64,000 nucleotides of DNA from Streptomyces sp. NBC_01244 (GTDB taxonomy: Bacteria; Actinomycetota; Actinomycetes; Streptomycetales; Streptomycetaceae). Of the stretch, positions 8,801 through 17,530 are shown one piece after another. Positions within the stretch are counted from its first letter, which is position 1. Every line of letters starts with the position of its first letter. The position numbers and the translations under genes are program-made. The stretch is from the NCBI RefSeq assembly GCF_035987325.1, contig NZ_CP108488.1:2666001-2730000 (forward strand), read 5' to 3'. The notes beneath the pieces are model-generated. The model made no database searches and was not told the origin of the DNA. It saw nothing but the letters and a program-made list of their open reading frames with translations.

Positions 8801-9373
8801 ATGGGCAAGATCGTGATCGCGCACGGGTACGGGATGCATGCCGGGGAGCACTGGTATGCGGCGACGGGCGAGGAGTTCGCCGCGGAGGGGCATGAGGTGC
8901 GGATTCCGAACTTCCCCGAGCCGTTCGCTCCGGAGCCCGGTGTGTGGCTGAAGGAGCTGGAGGCGGCGGTGGAGGGTGCGCCGGCCGGTGAGACGGTGCT
9001 GGTGGGTCACAGTCTGGGTGGGGTGAATGTGCTGCGGCTGCTGCTGGAGCACGACACGGAGGCCGAGGGGGCGTTCGCGGGGGTGGTGTTCGTGGCGTCG
9101 ATGTCCGGCGAGGTGGGGTATGACGCGTTGGCGCCGTTCTTCTCGCCGGAGTTCGACTGGCAGCGGATCCGTAAGGCTGCACGGGAGTTCCGTGTGCTGC
9201 ACGCGGCGGATGACCCGGTGACCGGGGAGGCGACGGGTGAGCACGTGCTGCGGTTCGTGCGGGAGCTGGGCGCCGAGGCGCGGGTGACCGCGTCGGGCGG
9301 GCACTTCCCGAGTACGGGTGAGAGCCGTTTGGTGTTGCCCGACGCGGTGCGTCTTATACGTGAGGTGCTGTAG
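8801..9373 (+). CDS. RBBP9/YdeN-type alpha/beta serine hydrolase
   Basis: 190 residues from ATG 8801, preceded by GGGTGGAG 5 nt upstream (an in-frame ATG at 8774 lacks a ribosome site). The short alpha/beta hydrolase fold opens with KIVIAHGYGMHAGEHWY (oxyanion loop), has the nucleophile elbow GHSLGG near residue 74, an Asp in HAADDPV and the catalytic His in SGGHFPS near residue 167. These features and the length match the RBBP9/YdeN hydrolases, whose substrates are mostly unknown. No signal peptide. Divergent from and probably repressed by the TetR regulator. Confidence 0.88.
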   Translation: MGKIVIAHGYGMHAGEHWYAATGEEFAAEGHEVRIPNFPEPFAPEPGVWLKELEAAVEGAPAGETVLVGHSLGGVNVLRLLLEHDTEAEGAFAGVVFVASMSGEVGYDALAPFFSPEFDWQRIRKAAREFRVLHAADDPVTGEATGEHVLRFVRELGAEARVTASGGHFPSTGESRLVLPDAVRLIREVL

Positions 9374-9398
9374 TCGCTGCAGTTGCCTGCGGGCGGTG

Positions 9399-10826
9399 TC
9401 AGCGGACTGCGTCGCCGATGTGGTGGATGCGGACCAGGTTGGTGGATCCGCTGACGCCGGGGGGTGAGCCGGCGGTGATGACGACGACGTCGCCGGGTAC
9501 GCAGCGGCCGATGCGCAGGAGTTCTTCTTCGACCTGGGCGACCATGGCGTCGGTGGAGTCGACGTGGGGTCCGAGGAAGGTTTCGACGCCCCAGGTGAGG
9601 TTGAGCTGGGAGCGGGTGGCGGGGTCGGGGGTGAAGGCGAGGAGGGGGATGGGTGAGCGGTAGCGGGAGAGCCGGCGGACGGTGTCTCCGCTCTGGGTGA
9701 AGGCGACGAGGAATTTGGCGCCGAGGAAGTCGCCCATTTCGGCGGCGGCGCGGGCGACTGCTCCGCCTTGGGTGCGGGGCTTGTTGCGGTCGGTGAGTGG
9801 GGGGAGGCCCTTGGCGAGGATGTCTTCTTCGGCGGCTTCGACGATGCGGGCCATGGTGCGGACGGTTTCGATGGCGTATTTGCCGACGCTGGTTTCGCCG
9901 GAGAGCATGACGGCGTCGGTGCCGTCGATGATGGCGTTGGCGACGTCGGAGGCTTCGGCGCGGGTGGGCCGGGAGTTGTCGATCATCGAGTCGAGCATTT
10001 GGGTGGCGACGATGACGGGCTTGGCGTTGCGCTTGGCGAGCTTGACGGCGCGCTTCTGGACGATGGGGACTTGTTCCAGGGGCATTTCGACGCCGAGGTC
10101 TCCGCGGGCGACCATGATGCCGTCGAAGGCGGCGACGATGTCGTCGATGTTTTCGACTGCTTGGGGCTTTTCGACCTTGGCGATGACGGGGAGGCGTCGG
10201 CCTTCTTCGTCCATGATGCGGTGGACGTCTTCGATGTCGCTGCCGCTGCGGACGAAGGAGAGGGCGATGGTGTCGGCGCCGATGCGCAGGGCCCAGCGGA
10301 GGTCGTCGATGTCTTTTTCGGAGAGGGCGGGTACGGAGACTGCGACGCCGGGGAGGTTGAGTCCCTTGTTGTCGGAGACCATGCCGCCTTCGATGACGCG
10401 GGTGTGGACGCGGGGGCCGTCGACGGCGGTGACTTCGAGGGTGACGCGGCCGTCGTCTACGAGGATGCGTTCGCCGGTGGTGACGTCTCCGGCGAGGCCT
10501 TTGTAGGTGGTGCCGCAGGTGTGGCGGTCGCCTTCGTGGTCTTCGACGGTGATGGTGAATTCGTCGCCGCGTTCAAGGAGTACGGGGCCTTCGCGGAAGC
10601 GGCCCAGGCGGATCTTCGGGCCTTGAAGGTCCGCGAGGATGCCGACGCTGCGGCCGGTTTCGTCGGCAGCCTTGCGGACGCGCTGGTAGCGGTCCTCGTG
10701 TTCGGCGTAGGTGCCGTGGCTGAGGTTGAAGCGGGCGATGTCCATTCCGGCTTCGACCAGGGCTTTGATCTGGTCGTATGAGTCGGTGGCGGGGCCCAGG
10801 GTACATACGATTTTCGCTCGGCGCAT
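9399..10826 (-). CDS. pyk: Pyruvate kinase
   Basis: Glycolytic enzyme converting phosphoenolpyruvate and ADP to pyruvate and ATP. 475 residues from ATG 10826 (MRRAKIVCTLGPATDS), the canonical N-terminus; the frame remains open 120 nt further upstream without need. Visible family landmarks: NLSHGTYAEHEDR (nucleotide/Mg region), LADLQGPKIRLG, the signature VIAKVEKPQAVENID with catalytic Lys, VMVARGDLGVEMP, and VIVATQMLDSM. The C-terminal allosteric domain ends with NLVRIHHIG. Complete, normal length. The converging hydrolase ends 25 bp away. Confidence 0.98.
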   Translation of the reverse strand: MRRAKIVCTLGPATDSYDQIKALVEAGMDIARFNLSHGTYAEHEDRYQRVRKAADETGRSVGILADLQGPKIRLGRFREGPVLLERGDEFTITVEDHEGDRHTCGTTYKGLAGDVTTGERILVDDGRVTLEVTAVDGPRVHTRVIEGGMVSDNKGLNLPGVAVSVPALSEKDIDDLRWALRIGADTIALSFVRSGSDIEDVHRIMDEEGRRLPVIAKVEKPQAVENIDDIVAAFDGIMVARGDLGVEMPLEQVPIVQKRAVKLAKRNAKPVIVATQMLDSMIDNSRPTRAEASDVANAIIDGTDAVMLSGETSVGKYAIETVRTMARIVEAAEEDILAKGLPPLTDRNKPRTQGGAVARAAAEMGDFLGAKFLVAFTQSGDTVRRLSRYRSPIPLLAFTPDPATRSQLNLTWGVETFLGPHVDSTDAMVAQVEEELLRIGRCVPGDVVVITAGSPPGVSGSTNLVRIHHIGDAVR

Positions 10827-10926
10827 GAGGCGAGCGTATGCCCCTACCAGGGAGTAGGAAATTGGTTCCGAGTGTCCACTCAACAACCTTTGAGCAAAAG
10901 CTTGTTGACAATTGTTGAATGTGCAT

Positions 10927-10950
10927 GGGGGTGCTCTGATGAGCACCCCC
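10927..10950 (-). terminator. Hairpin after the SIMPL-domain gene
   Basis: GGGGGTGCTC-TGAT-GAGCACCCCC: a 10-bp perfect stem with a 4-nt loop, 22 nt past the SIMPL gene stop and about 100 nt before the pyk start on the same strand. It should separate the two transcripts. Confidence 0.75.
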
Positions 10951-10972
10951 GGGGCGCTGATCGTTCAGGTTT

Positions 10973-11674
10973 TCAGAGCTGGGGAGGGGTCATCGTGAAG
11001 CGTGCGTTCACCTGCGCGTAGACGGTCTGGCGCTGGGGTTCGAGGTCGAGGGCGGGGGCGCCTGCGTCTTCGGCGGCGCTGAAGGCCATGGTGCGCATGC
11101 CGGCGCCGGCTGCCTGGAAGGGGGCGGGGGCGTTTTCGGCCCCGAGGTCGGCGAGTTCGACGAGGGCGGCGAGGTCGGCTCCGAGGGCGGCGGCGTATTC
11201 GCGGGCGCGCTGGACGGCTTCGAGGACGGCTTGGCGGCGGGCTTCGCCGTGGGCGGGGGAGGTGGGGCGCAGGGCCCACCAGGGTCCGTCGACCTGGGTC
11301 AGTTCGAGGTCGGCGAGGCGGGTGGTGAGTTCGCCGAGGGTGGTGAAGTCGTTGAGTTCGGCGGTGAGGTGGACGCGTCCGTGGTAGGCGCGGATGCGTT
11401 CGCCGCGGCCGTGGCGGGTGAGTTCGGGGGTGATGGAGAAGGCGCCGGTTTCGAGTTTTTCGACGGGGTCGCCGTAGCTTTTGACGAGGTCGAGGACGGC
11501 GTTGTTGCGGCGGGTGAGGTCTTCGAGGGCGGTGCGCCGGTCGGTGCCGCGGGCGCTGACGGTGATGCCGATGCGGGCGATTTCGGGGTCGACTTCGAGG
11601 GTGGCTTCGCCGCGGACTGCGACGCGGGGGACTTCGGGGGTTCCGTAGGGCTGGTGCGATGCGTCCTGGGTCAT
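10973..11674 (-). CDS. SIMPL-domain (DUF541) protein
   Basis: 233 residues from ATG 11674 (an in-frame GTG three codons earlier is equally possible). It matches the SIMPL/DUF541 family: VAVRGEATLEVDPEIARIGITVSARGTDRRTAL at the start, then YHGRVHLTAELNDF and the C-terminal VYAQVNARFTM strand. The family is widespread with no agreed biochemical role, and many members are secreted or periplasmic; this one has no signal peptide or membrane segment. It is divergent from a Tat-exported nucleotidase. Confidence 0.85.
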   Translation of the reverse strand: MTQDASHQPYGTPEVPRVAVRGEATLEVDPEIARIGITVSARGTDRRTALEDLTRRNNAVLDLVKSYGDPVEKLETGAFSITPELTRHGRGERIRAYHGRVHLTAELNDFTTLGELTTRLADLELTQVDGPWWALRPTSPAHGEARRQAVLEAVQRAREYAAALGADLAALVELADLGAENAPAPFQAAGAGMRTMAFSAAEDAGAPALDLEPQRQTVYAQVNARFTMTPPQL

Positions 11675-11813
11675 GGGATTCACTCTCGCACTGCTGCTCG
11701 TACGGGGGTGGTCATCGGATCGAAACCTGGTGGGGGTGTTGCGGCTTGTTACTGCTGGGTCAGAATCTACGCGCGTTGCCTATCTGTGCACGCACCTCAC
11801 AAGGGGAGATGGC

Positions 11814-13625
11814 ATGGCTTTGGACCGTAGGACATTTCTGGGTACTTCGGCTGCGACAGGTGCGGCTGTGGCGTTGGCGGGGGCCACGAGCACCCCGGCC
11901 GCCGCGGCTGACGCGGTGGCCGGCGGCGCTTCGGCGGCGGGGGCGAGGACGTACGCGTTCACGGTGATGGGGACGACGGACCTGCACGGGAACGTCTTCA
12001 ACTGGGACTACTTCACGGACAAGGAGTTCGACGACAAGGCGCACAACGACGTCGGTCTGGCGAAGATCTCCACGCTGGTGAACCAGGTGCGGGCGGAGAA
12101 GGGGCGGCGCAACACGCTGCTGATCGATGCCGGGGACACCATTCAGGGGACGCAGCTTTCGTACTACTACGCGAAGGTGGATCCGATCACCGCGCGGCGC
12201 GGTCCGGTTCACCCGATGGCGCAGGCGATGAACGCGATCGGTTATGACGCGGCGGCGCTGGGGAACCACGAGTTCAATTACGGTATTCCGGTGCTGCGGA
12301 AGTTCGAGGAGCAGTGCGACTTCCCGCTGCTGGGGGCGAACGCGCTGGATGCGAAGACGCTGCGGCCGGCGTTCCCGCCGTACAGCATGCACCGGCTGCG
12401 TACTCCGCACGGGCGGGACGTGAAGGTGGCGGTGCTGGGTCTGACGAATCCGGGGATCGCGATCTGGGACAAGGCGAACGTGCAGGGGAAGATGACGTTC
12501 CCGGGTCTTGAGGAGCAGGCCGCGAAGTACGTGCCGCGGCTGCGGTCGCTGGGTGCGGATGTGGTGATCGTGTCGGCGCATTCGGGTTCGAGTGGTACGT
12601 CGAGTTACGGGGACCAGCTGCCGCACATCGAGAACGCGGCGGGTCTGGTGGCGGAGCAGGTGCCGGGGATCGACGCGATCCTGGTGGGGCACGCGCATAC
12701 GGAGATCCCGGAGTACCGGGTGCGGAACAAGGCGACGGGCAAGGATGTGGTGTTGTCCGAGCCGCTGAAGTGGGGGCAGCGGCTGACGCTGTTCGACTTC
12801 GAGCTGACGTGGGCGAAGGGCTGCTGGTCGGTGTCGAAGGTGTCGGCCCGGGTGCTGAACTCGAATACGGCGGTGGAGGACCCGAAGATCGTGGGCCTGC
12901 TGTCGGACGAGCACCGCAAGGTCGTGGCGTATGTGAACCAGGTGATCGGTACGTCGACGCAGGCGATGTCTTCGGCGGACGGTCCGGTGAAGGACGTGGC
13001 GATCATCGATCTGATCAACCACGTGCAGGCGGAGACGGTGAAGGGTGCGCTGGCGGGTACGGAGTGGGCTGCGCTGCCGGTGCTGTCGCAGGCTTCGTGT
13101 TTCTCGCGGACGGCGGCGATTCCGGCCGGGCAGGTGACGATCAGGGATGCGGCGGGTCTGTATCCGTTCGAGAACACGCTGGAGGCGCGGCTGCTGACGG
13201 GTGCGCAGGTCAAGGACTACCTGGAGTATTCGGCGAGGTACTACGTGCGCACGGCGCCGGGCGATGTGGTGGATCCGGCGAAGCTGACGAACGCGGAGGG
13301 TACGCCGGACTACAACTATGACGCGGTGTACGGGTTGACGTACGACGTCGACATCTCCGAGGCGGTGGGTTCGCGGATCTCGGGGTTGTCCTTCCAGGGG
13401 AAGCCGGTGGATCCGGCGGCGCAGTTCGTGCTGGCGGTGAACAACTACCGGGCTTCGGGTGGTGGGAACTTCCCGCATGTGCCGCAGTCGAAGCAGTTGT
13501 GGGCGAACTCGGATGAAATACGCAACACGATCATCCAGTGGGTGAAGGCGAAGGGGACGGTGGACCCGGCGCAGTTCGCGTCCGTGGACTGGCGGCTGAC
13601 CCGAGCCGGGGCACCTGTCTTCTAG
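11814..13625 (+). CDS. Tat-exported bifunctional metallophosphoesterase/5'-nucleotidase
   Basis: Secreted enzyme likely removing phosphate from extracellular nucleotides or cyclic nucleotides. 603 residues from ATG 11814, with AAGGGGAG upstream. A twin-arginine signal is plain: DRRTFLGTSAATGAAVALAG followed by an Ala-rich cleavage region near residue 33. The metallophosphatase domain has all metal motifs: TTDLHGN, DAGDTIQG, GNHEFNYG, SAHSGSSG and GHAHTEIP. The second half is a 5_nucleotid_C domain (substrate-binding), with the conserved NAYRASGGGNF-type motif seen as NNYRASGGGNFP. It converges on the siderophore-type monooxygenase 25 bp away, with no obvious terminator between them. Confidence 0.94.
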   Translation: MALDRRTFLGTSAATGAAVALAGATSTPAAAADAVAGGASAAGARTYAFTVMGTTDLHGNVFNWDYFTDKEFDDKAHNDVGLAKISTLVNQVRAEKGRRNTLLIDAGDTIQGTQLSYYYAKVDPITARRGPVHPMAQAMNAIGYDAAALGNHEFNYGIPVLRKFEEQCDFPLLGANALDAKTLRPAFPPYSMHRLRTPHGRDVKVAVLGLTNPGIAIWDKANVQGKMTFPGLEEQAAKYVPRLRSLGADVVIVSAHSGSSGTSSYGDQLPHIENAAGLVAEQVPGIDAILVGHAHTEIPEYRVRNKATGKDVVLSEPLKWGQRLTLFDFELTWAKGCWSVSKVSARVLNSNTAVEDPKIVGLLSDEHRKVVAYVNQVIGTSTQAMSSADGPVKDVAIIDLINHVQAETVKGALAGTEWAALPVLSQASCFSRTAAIPAGQVTIRDAAGLYPFENTLEARLLTGAQVKDYLEYSARYYVRTAPGDVVDPAKLTNAEGTPDYNYDAVYGLTYDVDISEAVGSRISGLSFQGKPVDPAAQFVLAVNNYRASGGGNFPHVPQSKQLWANSDEIRNTIIQWVKAKGTVDPAQFASVDWRLTRAGAPVF

Positions 13626-13650
13626 CCGATGGTGCTCTAAACGTTTCTCC

Positions 13651-15060
13651 TTACGGGTGCTCGACCAGTGGGAGCAGTTCGCCGGCGGGTTGGGGCCGGG
13701 TGTGCTCCCGCTGTTCGAGGCCGAAGGTGGTGAAGGCCGTGCGGGTGGGCTGGGGGTAGGGCTCTTTGCCCGTCAGGGTGTTCAGGATGGCGGCGCTGCG
13801 CCAGGCGGCGAGGCCGAGGTCGGGGGCTCCGACGCCGTGGGTGTGGCGTTCGCCGTTCTGGACGAAGACGCTTCCGGTGACGGCCGGGTCGGTGATCATC
13901 CGGTAGCGGTCGTCGATGCGGGGGCGGCCGGAGGAGTCCTTGCGCAGGTAGGGGTCGAGTCCGGCGAGGAGGCGGGAGAGGGGGCGTTCGCGGTAGCCGG
14001 TGGCGAGGACGACGGCGTCGGTGGTGAGGCGGGAGCGGGCGCCCTGGTCCACGTGTTCGAGGTGGAGTTCGACCTTGGTGGTGGCGACGCGGCCGGCGGT
14101 GCGGACGCTGACTCCGGGGGTGAGGACGGCGTCGGGCCAGCCTCCGTCGAGGGTGCGGCGGTAGAGCTCCTCGTGGATGGCGGCGATGGTGGCGGCGTCG
14201 ATGCCCTTGTGGAGTTGCCATTGGGCGGGGACGAGGCGGTCGCGGACCGGTTCGGGGAGGGAGTGGAAGTAGCGGGTGTAGTCGGGGGTGAAGTGTTCCA
14301 GTCCGAGCTTGGAGTACTCCATGGGGGCGAAGGAGGGGGTGCGGGCCAGCCAGGTGAGGCGTTCGCGGCCGGCGGGGCGGGAGCGGAGCAGGTCGAGGAA
14401 GACCTCGGCTCCGGACTGGCCCGATCCGATGACGGTGACGTGGTCGGCGCCGAGGATGCGCTGCCGGTTGTCGAGGTACTCGGAGGAGTGGATCACCGGG
14501 ACGGTGGGGGCTTCGGCGAGGGGGCGCAGCGGTTCGGGGATGTAGGGGGCGGTCCCGATGCCGAGGGCGAGGTTGCGGGTGTAGGTGCGGCCGAGGGCTT
14601 CGGCTTCTCCGTCGGCGTCGATTTGGGTGAAGTCGACTTCGAAGAGGTCGTGTTCGGGGTTCCAGCGGACGGCGTCGACCTGGTGGCCGAAGTGGAGTCC
14701 GGGCAGGCGGCCGGCGACCCACCGGCAGTAGGCGTCGTATTCGGCGCGCTGGATGTGGAAGCTCTCGGCGAAGTAGAAGGGGAAGAGGCGTTCCTTGTGC
14801 TTGAGGTAGCTGAGGAATGACCAGGGGCTGGTGGGGTCGGCGAGGGTGACGAGGTCGGCGAGGAAGGGGACTTGGAGGGTGGTTCCGTCGATGAGGAGTC
14901 CGGGGTGCCAGCGGAAGTCTCGGCGCTGGTCGTAGAAGGCGGTGGCGAGTTCCGCGGCGCCTTGTTGGGGCAGGCCGTGGGCTAGGGCCGCGAGGGAGAG
15001 GTTGAAGGGGCCGATGCCGATTCCGACGAGGTCGTGGGGTGCATCGTGCTGGGCGGTCAT
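13651..15060 (-). CDS. FAD-dependent lysine/ornithine/diamine N-monooxygenase (IucD/SidA/DesB type)
   Basis: Flavin N-hydroxylase that makes the N-hydroxyamine building block of hydroxamate siderophores. 469 residues from ATG 15060, overlapping the upstream decarboxylase stop (ATGA). FAD-binding motif GIGPFNLSLAAL is at residues 13-24, the family motif DFRWHPGLLIDGTTLQVPF follows, the NADPH site VIGSGQSGAEVFLDLL is near residue 208, and the C-terminal ATGYRERP is the substrate-side motif. The paired PLP decarboxylase argues for a diamine substrate (cadaverine or putrescine, as with DesB), though free lysine or ornithine cannot be excluded. No acetyl/acyltransferase or siderophore synthetase is adjacent. 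Confidence 0.9.
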   Translation of the reverse strand: MTAQHDAPHDLVGIGIGPFNLSLAALAHGLPQQGAAELATAFYDQRRDFRWHPGLLIDGTTLQVPFLADLVTLADPTSPWSFLSYLKHKERLFPFYFAESFHIQRAEYDAYCRWVAGRLPGLHFGHQVDAVRWNPEHDLFEVDFTQIDADGEAEALGRTYTRNLALGIGTAPYIPEPLRPLAEAPTVPVIHSSEYLDNRQRILGADHVTVIGSGQSGAEVFLDLLRSRPAGRERLTWLARTPSFAPMEYSKLGLEHFTPDYTRYFHSLPEPVRDRLVPAQWQLHKGIDAATIAAIHEELYRRTLDGGWPDAVLTPGVSVRTAGRVATTKVELHLEHVDQGARSRLTTDAVVLATGYRERPLSRLLAGLDPYLRKDSSGRPRIDDRYRMITDPAVTGSVFVQNGERHTHGVGAPDLGLAAWRSAAILNTLTGKEPYPQPTRTAFTTFGLEQREHTRPQPAGELLPLVEHP

Positions 15061-16457
15061 CGGTGGGTGCTGCCTTCCAGGAGGTTCACGAGGGCGTCCA
15101 GGTCCCCCGCCGTGGTGTGGGGGTTGAGCAGGGTGGCCTTGAGCCAGAGGCGGCCGTCGGCGGTGGCTCGGCCCAGTACGGCGGTGCCGCCCTGGAGGAG
15201 GGTGCGGCGCAGGGTGGCCAGTGCGGTGTCGTCGGCGTGGGTGGGCCGGAACAGGACGGTGCTGATGGTGGGCGCCGCGTGGAGTTCGAAGGCGGGGTGT
15301 GCTTCGAGGAGTCGGGCGAGTTGTTCGGCGCGGGCGCAGGTGCGGTCGATGAGGTGGGTGAGGCCGTCTCGGCCGAGGGAGCGCAGGGTGGCGGCGATTT
15401 TGAGGGCGTCTGCGCGGCGGGTGGTGCGCAGGGAGCGGCCGAGGAGGTCGGGCAGGCCGGCTTGGGTGTCGTCGGGGGCGTTGAGGTAGTCGGCCTGGTG
15501 GGTGAGGGGGGCGAGCAGGGTGGTGTCGGGGACGGTGAGGAGTCCGGCGGCGATGGGTTGCCAGCCGAGTTTGTGGAGGTCGATGGTGATCGACCGGGCG
15601 CGGTGGAGGCCGGCGAGTTTGGGTCGGTGGCGGGGGCTGAGGTGGAGGAGGCCGCCGTAGGCGGCGTCGATGTGGAGGTCGGCGCCGTGCTGGTCGCAGA
15701 GGTCGGCGAGGGCGTCGAGGGGGTCGATGAGTCCGGCGTCGGTGGTGCCGGCGGTGGCAGTGACGAGGACGGGGCCGGTGGTGGTGGCGAGGGCTTCGGC
15801 GAGGGTGGCGGGGGTGAGGGTTCCGGTGGGGGTGGGGAGGCTGCGGGCGGGGGGCAGGCCGAGGAGCCAGGCGGCGCGCGGGATGGAGTGGTGGGCGTTG
15901 GCGCCGTGCAGGACGGTGAGGTGGGGGCCGTGGCGTTCGCGGGCGAGGAGGAGGGCGAGGTGGTTGGCTTCGGTGCCGCCGGTGGTGAGGACGGCGTCGG
16001 GGTGGGGGGTGTCGTGGAACTCGGCGGCGAGTGTGCGGGTGAGGAGGGCTTCGAGGGCGGAGGCGGCGGGGGCCTGGTCCCAGGAGTCGAGGGAGGCGTT
16101 GAGGGCGCTGGCGGCGAGGTCGGCGGCGGCCGCGACGGCGAGGGGCGGGCAGTGCAGGTGGGCTGCGCACAGGGGGTCGGCGGGGTCGGCGGCGCCGGCG
16201 GTGAGGGTGTGGACGAGGGTCCGTAGCGCTTCGTGGTCGCCGTGTCCGTGGTCGGGGAACACCTCGCCCAGTGCTGCGGTGACGCGGTCGGTGACGGCCT
16301 CGGGTCCGCCGGCCGGGAGTGGTCCGCCGCGGGCGCGGGCTCCGGTGCGCAGGGCGTCGAGGACGGTGGCGAGGAGTGGTTGCAGGGCGTCGGGTCCGTG
16401 GGGTCCTCCGGCGAGCGGGGCGTTGCCGCGTCTGCCTGTGCCGGGGGGCGCTGTCAT
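15057..16457 (-). CDS. PLP-dependent group II decarboxylase (DesA-like lysine/ornithine or diaminobutyrate decarboxylase)
   Basis: Decarboxylates a diamino acid to a diamine, first step of a desferrioxamine-type pathway. 466 residues from ATG 16457 (GAGG about 9 nt upstream; the frame extends to 16529 without a better site). Family landmarks: HLHCPPLAVAAAADLAASALNASLDSWDQAP, the cofactor region LTTGGTEANHLALLLAR, TAGTTDAGLIDPL, and the PLP-lysine motif TIDLHKLGWQP. Only four bases overlap with the downstream N-hydroxylase, so both are made from one message in the desA-desB order. The upstream side faces the long repeat tract. I saw no convincing iron-regulator (DmdR/DtxR) box before the start. 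Substrate inferred from partner. Confidence 0.87.
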   Translation of the reverse strand: MTAPPGTGRRGNAPLAGGPHGPDALQPLLATVLDALRTGARARGGPLPAGGPEAVTDRVTAALGEVFPDHGHGDHEALRTLVHTLTAGAADPADPLCAAHLHCPPLAVAAAADLAASALNASLDSWDQAPAASALEALLTRTLAAEFHDTPHPDAVLTTGGTEANHLALLLARERHGPHLTVLHGANAHHSIPRAAWLLGLPPARSLPTPTGTLTPATLAEALATTTGPVLVTATAGTTDAGLIDPLDALADLCDQHGADLHIDAAYGGLLHLSPRHRPKLAGLHRARSITIDLHKLGWQPIAAGLLTVPDTTLLAPLTHQADYLNAPDDTQAGLPDLLGRSLRTTRRADALKIAATLRSLGRDGLTHLIDRTCARAEQLARLLEAHPAFELHAAPTISTVLFRPTHADDTALATLRRTLLQGGTAVLGRATADGRLWLKATLLNPHTTAGDLDALVNLLEGSTHR

Positions 16458-17530
16458 GCGGTTGTCCTCACGGGAACGGTTCGGCGGCGGGTGGTGCCGC
16501 TCGCTGGGTCGGGGACCCGGGGGGTACAACGATCCGACCCGAATGGGGTAACCGCCCGGGTTTATGAGTGGTTGATTTCAAGCCGTCGGCGGTGGCCGGG
16601 AGGGGGAGGTGCGCGTCGCGCCGACGGTGGCGGGGGCGCGCTGAGGCCGCCTGCGGCCGCCTGCCGCCGACGAGGTGGCGGATCCATCGGCCTTCGGTCC
16701 CTGGGCATGGGCGTGGGGGCCAGCGGTCCGTCTACGCTGCGCTGCTGATCGGCGCGCTGGTCGACACGGTGGCGTTCTGGGCGATGGCGCGGGTGCGGCG
16801 AGACGGGCGGGCACGTACAGGGGGCCTGCAGCCCGAGGGGCGGGCCCCGCCGGGCCGGGCGGGCCGGGCGGGCCGGGCGGGCCGGGCGGGCCGGGCGGGC
16901 CGGGCGGGCCGGGCGGGCGAGGCGGGGCGGGCGGGCGAGGCGGGGCGGGGCGGGCGAACGCCGCCAGGCGGGGCAGGGCGGGCCCAACTGGGCGGGCGAA
17001 CGCCGCCAGGGCTGGGCGTGGCCGGCGAGGCGGAGCGGACCCGGCCGGGCGAGGCGGTGCGGGCAGTGGAGTCGGAGCCACTCCAGTGGAGGACAGGCGG
17101 GGCAGGGCGAGCCCAACTGGGCGGGCGAGCGCGGCCAGTTGGGCTGGGCGCGACCAGGTCAGGGCTGGGCGTGGCCGGGGCTGGGCTGGGCGTGGCCGGG
17201 GCTGGGCTGGGCGTGGCCGGGGCTGGGCTGGGCGTGGCCGGGGCTGGGCTGGGCGGGGCCGGTGAGGCGGAGCGGGAGCGGCCGGGCGAGGCGGAGGGGC
17301 AGGGCAGGCGGAGGCACCACGCCGGGCGGAGTGCGCGAACGCCGCCGGGCGGGCGTGGCCCGGCGGGGCGGGCGAACGCCGTCAGGCGGGGCGGGCAGGG
17401 CAAGCGAGGCGGAGTGGGCGGCGCGGGCGGGGTGGTGGCTTCTGGGTGGGGGTGGGCTTGTGGTGGGCCCCCAGCCCGCGGTGGGGGTGGGGGCCGGGTG
17501 GGCGCGGTCGGGTTTCGCCGGTGCTGTGGG
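16458..17530. repeat. 1.07 kb G-run-rich low-complexity tract between the decarboxylase and pepN
   Basis: No convincing gene. The + strand is packed with GGG and GGGG runs. A 9-bp unit GGGCCGGGC is repeated about seven times at 16852-16918, then merges into GGCGGGGCGGGCGA-type repeats to about 16970. A 21-bp unit (GTGGCCGGGGCTGGGCTGGGC) repeats four to five times at 17160-17258. Between them run imperfect copies of GGCGGGCGAACGCCGCCAGG. An open + frame spans much of the tract because both unit lengths are multiples of three, but its composition (Gly/Arg/Ala only), lack of a ribosome site and overlap with the pepN 3' end argue against coding. The decarboxylase promoter must lie at its left edge, near 16460-16560. 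Confidence 0.85.

Noticed and set aside
10830..10926. TTGTTGACAA-type sequences upstream of pyk as a GntR operator
   Set aside because: The inverted repeat TCAACAA-N15-TTGTTGA exists, but no GntR gene is near and the spacing is unusual; too weak to list.
16458..16560. Iron-regulator box before the decarboxylase gene
   Set aside because: I looked for a TTAGGTTAGGCT-like palindrome and saw none.
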